A stretch of 64,000 nucleotides of DNA from Panacagrimonas perspica (GTDB taxonomy: Bacteria > Pseudomonadota > Gammaproteobacteria > Nevskiales > Nevskiaceae), in the NCBI RefSeq assembly GCF_004364935.1, contig NZ_SOBT01000008.1:1677534-1741533 (forward strand), in the 5' to 3' direction. Under the pieces are notes generated by a model. It ran no database searches. It was not told the DNA's origin and was given only the letters and a program-made list of their open reading frames with translations. Each line of letters starts with the position of its first letter. The first letter of the stretch is position 1. Below are positions 62,901 to 64,000 of this stretch, one piece after another. The position numbers were made by a program, and so were the translations under genes.

Positions 62901-63420
62901 GCGGGATCACGACCAGCGCGCTGACGAGATAGGCGATCGTCATCGGCATCTCGAAGCAGAGCTTCAAGGCCAGCGCCATGATCGTGGCTTCGAGCGCGAA
63001 GAAGATGAACGTGAAGCTGGCGTAGATCAGCGAGGTGATCGTCGAGCCGATGTAGCCGAAGCCCGCGCCGCGCGTCAGCAGGTCCATGTCCAGGCTGTAC
63101 TTGGCGCCGTACCAGCTGATCGGCAGGCTGACCAGGAAGATCACGACGCTGCCGAACACGATGGCCCAGAACGCGTTGGTGAAGCCGTAGCTGAGCAGCA
63201 GCGCGGCGCCGACGGCTTCGAGCAGCAGGAAGGCGATGGATCCGAACGCGGTGTTGGCCACGCGCAGCGGCGACCACTTGCGGAAGGAGCGCGCCGTGTA
63301 GCGCAGCGCGTAGTCCTCGATGGTCTCGTTGGCGACCCAGGTGTTGTAGTCACGACGCACTTTCACGATCCGCTGGATCGCAGGTGCGCGCTCACCGGTG
63401 GTCGAGATCGTGGAGGCCAT
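59953..63420 (-). CDS. NCS1 permease-histidine kinase-receiver fusion (transporter-like sensor)
   Basis: About 1155 aa. Residues 1-500 are a twelve-helix nucleobase/allantoin-type NCS1 permease (GFGYIGSTITSLIYASFTF; LVLSMVLQVGEQIDFLRFL). Cys508 begins a Cys-rich cytoplasmic knot (CVICEKS, CSLCCSLDVRCNDAC) that may bind zinc. Two more helices and a coiled coil lead to HisKA with His690 (GISHELRTPLNS), HATPase (NILGNAVKF, GTGLGLTIARLL), and a receiver domain with Asp977 in VMLDIGMPGMSGW. It probably senses a urea- or purine-related solute through the permease part and signals to the overlapping LuxR-type regulator. The start is taken at the ATG at 63420. Confidence 0.92.
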   Translation of the reverse strand: MASTISTTGERAPAIQRIVKVRRDYNTWVANETIEDYALRYTARSFRKWSPLRVANTAFGSIAFLLLEAVGAALLLSYGFTNAFWAIVFGSVVIFLVSLPISWYGAKYSLDMDLLTRGAGFGYIGSTITSLIYASFTFIFFALEATIMALALKLCFEMPMTIAYLVSALVVIPLVTHGITLINRFQAWTQPLWLILLAAPYVFVFAKSPDLVAELPSFIGNGSAGFDLLMFGAAASLVLSMVLQVGEQIDFLRFLPERTKENRKAWTASLLIAGPGWIGFGALRMLGGALLAFVAMKHLVPAAHALEPATMYLHAYGYVFSSPQLALIAMTLLVVLSQLKINTTNAYAGSLAWSNFFARVTHSHPGRVVWVVFNVGIALLLMQLGVFAALQKVLGLYSNIAIAWVGALVADLVVNKPLGFSPKGIEFKRAHLYDINPVGVGSMLIASVLSVAAYAGTFGPHAQAFSAFIALVTAFVCAPLIAWYTKGRYYIARQPDATFLKKKSSQRCVICEKSYETEDMALCPAYRGAICSLCCSLDVRCNDACKPGANLPDQVAATLRRLMPGFATQLDSQLGRFALLFVGASTVLAGILGSIYIFQVSGAPEVAATLRASVLAVYGVLLLGTGVGCWFVVLSAESRRVAQQETDRQTQLLMREIEAHKKTDAELQLAKQVADKANQAKSRYVTGISHELRTPLNSILGYAQILEYDPAIPLHRRDALAVIRRSGEHLASLVDGLLDIAKIESGKLKLDTEELRLPEFLAQIVGMFRLQAQNKHLSFDYDVQGKLPAVVRADKKRLGQILINILGNAVKFTARGSVRLSVQSRRDMVSFEVRDSGEGIDPVDLERIFLPFERGASAAASSEAGTGLGLTIARLLTSLMGGELSATSRPGEGSTFVVRLFLPAVRTPKRAAEPARLDVAGYAGPRRRVLVVDDSAVDRRFLASVLQPIGFEVAEASSGIDALRLVGHVQPDLVMLDIGMPGMSGWETARLLRANRAAPLPIVVISADSYEKDLGESAGIAPEDFLVKPVNIVRLLDRVRERLDLIWIARSQEADEPGTSVTDAKASGSATLPEQGLQALRVLGDLGHVRGILTKLDEIDRLDPRNGAFTARLREHVQAFRLPEYMNLLADPSAEIAETVHAAGGTASSERGGAA

Positions 63421-63501
63421 GCTGTTGCTGGTGGACCCGGCACCCCATGCGCCGGATGCAGGGACACGGCGCAATAAGCGGGCCGTCCGGCTACGCGCCG
63501 C

Positions 63502-63519
63502 ATACGTCAATCGACGTAT
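63502..63519. promoter_or_regulatory. Perfect dyad upstream of the sensor-kinase gene
   Basis: ATACGTC, four bases AATC, GACGTAT. A 7-bp perfect inverted repeat 82 bp upstream of the kinase ATG; operator candidate, regulator unknown. Confidence 0.4.
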
Positions 63520-63632
63520 CACGCGACCGCGGGCCAGCCCTCAAGGTCGGCCTGCTCCTGTTTGGCGCAGTCCTTGCGCTACAGCCTCGAACCCGCACCA
63601 CCAGGGAATGCTGCGCAGGCTCCGGACCGACA

Positions 63633-63690
63633 GTCGGGGCTGACGCCCCTCCTACAGACAGAGCCTTTGTAGGAGGGCGTCAGCCCCGAC
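63633..63690. repeat. TGTAGGAG-type inverted repeat
   Basis: GTCGGGGCTGACGCCCCTCC (extending to 63656) and its inverted copy TGTAGGAGGGCGTCAGCCCC (from 63668). This class of REP-like element is frequent in Xanthomonadales and Pseudomonas intergenic DNA. Confidence 0.7.
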
Positions 63691-63741
63691 AGGACCTGCG
63701 CGTACTCTTCGACGTATCTCCGCCCGCTAAGCGAACCCGCC

Positions 63742-64000
63742 ATGAAAAGCATCCGACTGCCTGCGCTGATCCTCGCTCTCGCCTTCGCCGGAATGGCACA
63801 GGCCCATCCCGGCCACGGCGATACCCGCTTCTTCACCGGCCTGCTGCATCCGGTGACCGGCCTCGATCACGTGCTCGCGATGCTCGCCGTGGGCCTGTGG
63901 GCCGGTCTGCGCGATCGCGCCGCCACTGCGGCGTCGGCGCTGGTGTTGCCGGGCCTGTTCGTCGCCAGCGCGGCGCTGGGAACGGCGCTCGGACTTGCCG
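63742..64000 (+). CDS. HupE/UreJ-family nickel/cobalt transporter, N-terminal part
   Basis: 86 residues before the right edge. Signal peptide LPALILALAFAGMAQA, then the family hallmark HPGHGDTRFFTGLLHPVTGLDHVLAMLAVGLWAG: metal-binding HPGHG and LHPxxGxDHxLA. HupE/UreJ proteins supply nickel for urease or hydrogenase. Next to urtABCDE this suggests UreJ and that urease structural genes follow outside the window. Confidence 0.93.
   Translation, partial: MKSIRLPALILALAFAGMAQAHPGHGDTRFFTGLLHPVTGLDHVLAMLAVGLWAGLRDRAATAASALVLPGLFVASAALGTALGLA

Larger units (their letters stand above)
63421..63741. other. Intergenic region between the fusion kinase and the HupE/UreJ gene
   Basis: Divergent promoter region. 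It holds the dyad ATACGTCAATCGACGTAT (63502-63519) and a repeat pair at 63633-63690. No gene is recognised. Confidence 0.5.

Noticed and set aside
59803-63477. A plus-strand open frame of about 1220 codons opposite the fusion kinase
   Set aside because: Antisense shadow; composition dominated by Arg, Gln, His and Ala without domains, while the minus strand encodes a continuous multi-domain protein.

Overview
The window is high-GC, gene-dense chromosomal DNA. Its gene content and intergenic palindromes (paired GTAGCCCGG...CCGGGCTAC repeats and a TGTAGGAG-type inverted repeat) suggest a gammaproteobacterium, probably of the Xanthomonadales/Lysobacterales. That placement is an inference from style and content; no rRNA or other taxonomic marker is present. 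I see no tRNA, rRNA, CRISPR array, transposase or integrase.

Left part (1-13600): the N-terminus of a serine hydrolase (minus). Then a five-gene minus-strand operon: TetR regulator, unusual acyl-CoA dehydrogenase, selenophosphate synthetase SelD, NadM-like nucleotidyltransferase and ApgM-like phosphomutase/phosphatase. Its last four genes are joined by 4-nt GTGA/GTGA/ATGA stop-start overlaps. Next come a plus-strand tripartite RND efflux operon (outer-membrane lipoprotein, adaptor, pump), a secreted HtrA-fold protein that has lost two triad residues, and a TetR regulator.

13600-22000: an eight-gene plus-strand oxidative cluster: SDR, cytochrome P450, DUF3237, Baeyer-Villiger-type flavoprotein, CurA-like reductase, 2Fe-2S ferredoxin, 610-aa acyl-CoA dehydrogenase, SDR. 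It is preceded by a promoter carrying two identical-architecture palindromes 22 bp apart, the probable operators of the adjacent TetR protein. It looks like a catabolic route for a hydrophobic or cyclic substrate.

22000-31700 (minus): a small RyR-like ORF, an AcrB/AcrA-type RND pump with a TetR regulator, a PitA-type phosphate transporter with a Pho-box-like site, a PPK2 kinase and a Sel1-like lipoprotein.

31700-34800: an accessory patch with a small hypothetical, a protein carrying all three signature motifs of cholera/pertussis-type ADP-ribosyltransferases, and a C80-peptidase-like partner; then a YgjP-like metallopeptidase and an S4 RNA-binding protein.

35000-42000: a WG-repeat protein, then a minus-strand arsenic operon (ArsR, AqpS-like channel, LMW-phosphatase/VOC fusion, ArsC, ArsH, CBU_0592-type membrane protein) with no ArsB/Acr3 pump, followed by an AhpD-like protein with a Cys-rich tail and an ECF sigma factor behind an ECF-type promoter; then a zinc alcohol dehydrogenase.

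42100-51500 (plus): a two-component system, a CsbD protein, a DegP/MucD protease, an MprF-AcvB pair (synthesis and hydrolysis of aminoacyl-phosphatidylglycerol) and a PiuC-type dioxygenase.

51600-64000: a complete urea ABC transporter operon (porin, UrtA-E), a LuxR-type response regulator overlapping a giant NCS1-permease/histidine-kinase/receiver fusion, and the start of a HupE/UreJ metal transporter, so urease genes may lie just outside the window. A composite palindromic repeat family is scattered between genes throughout.
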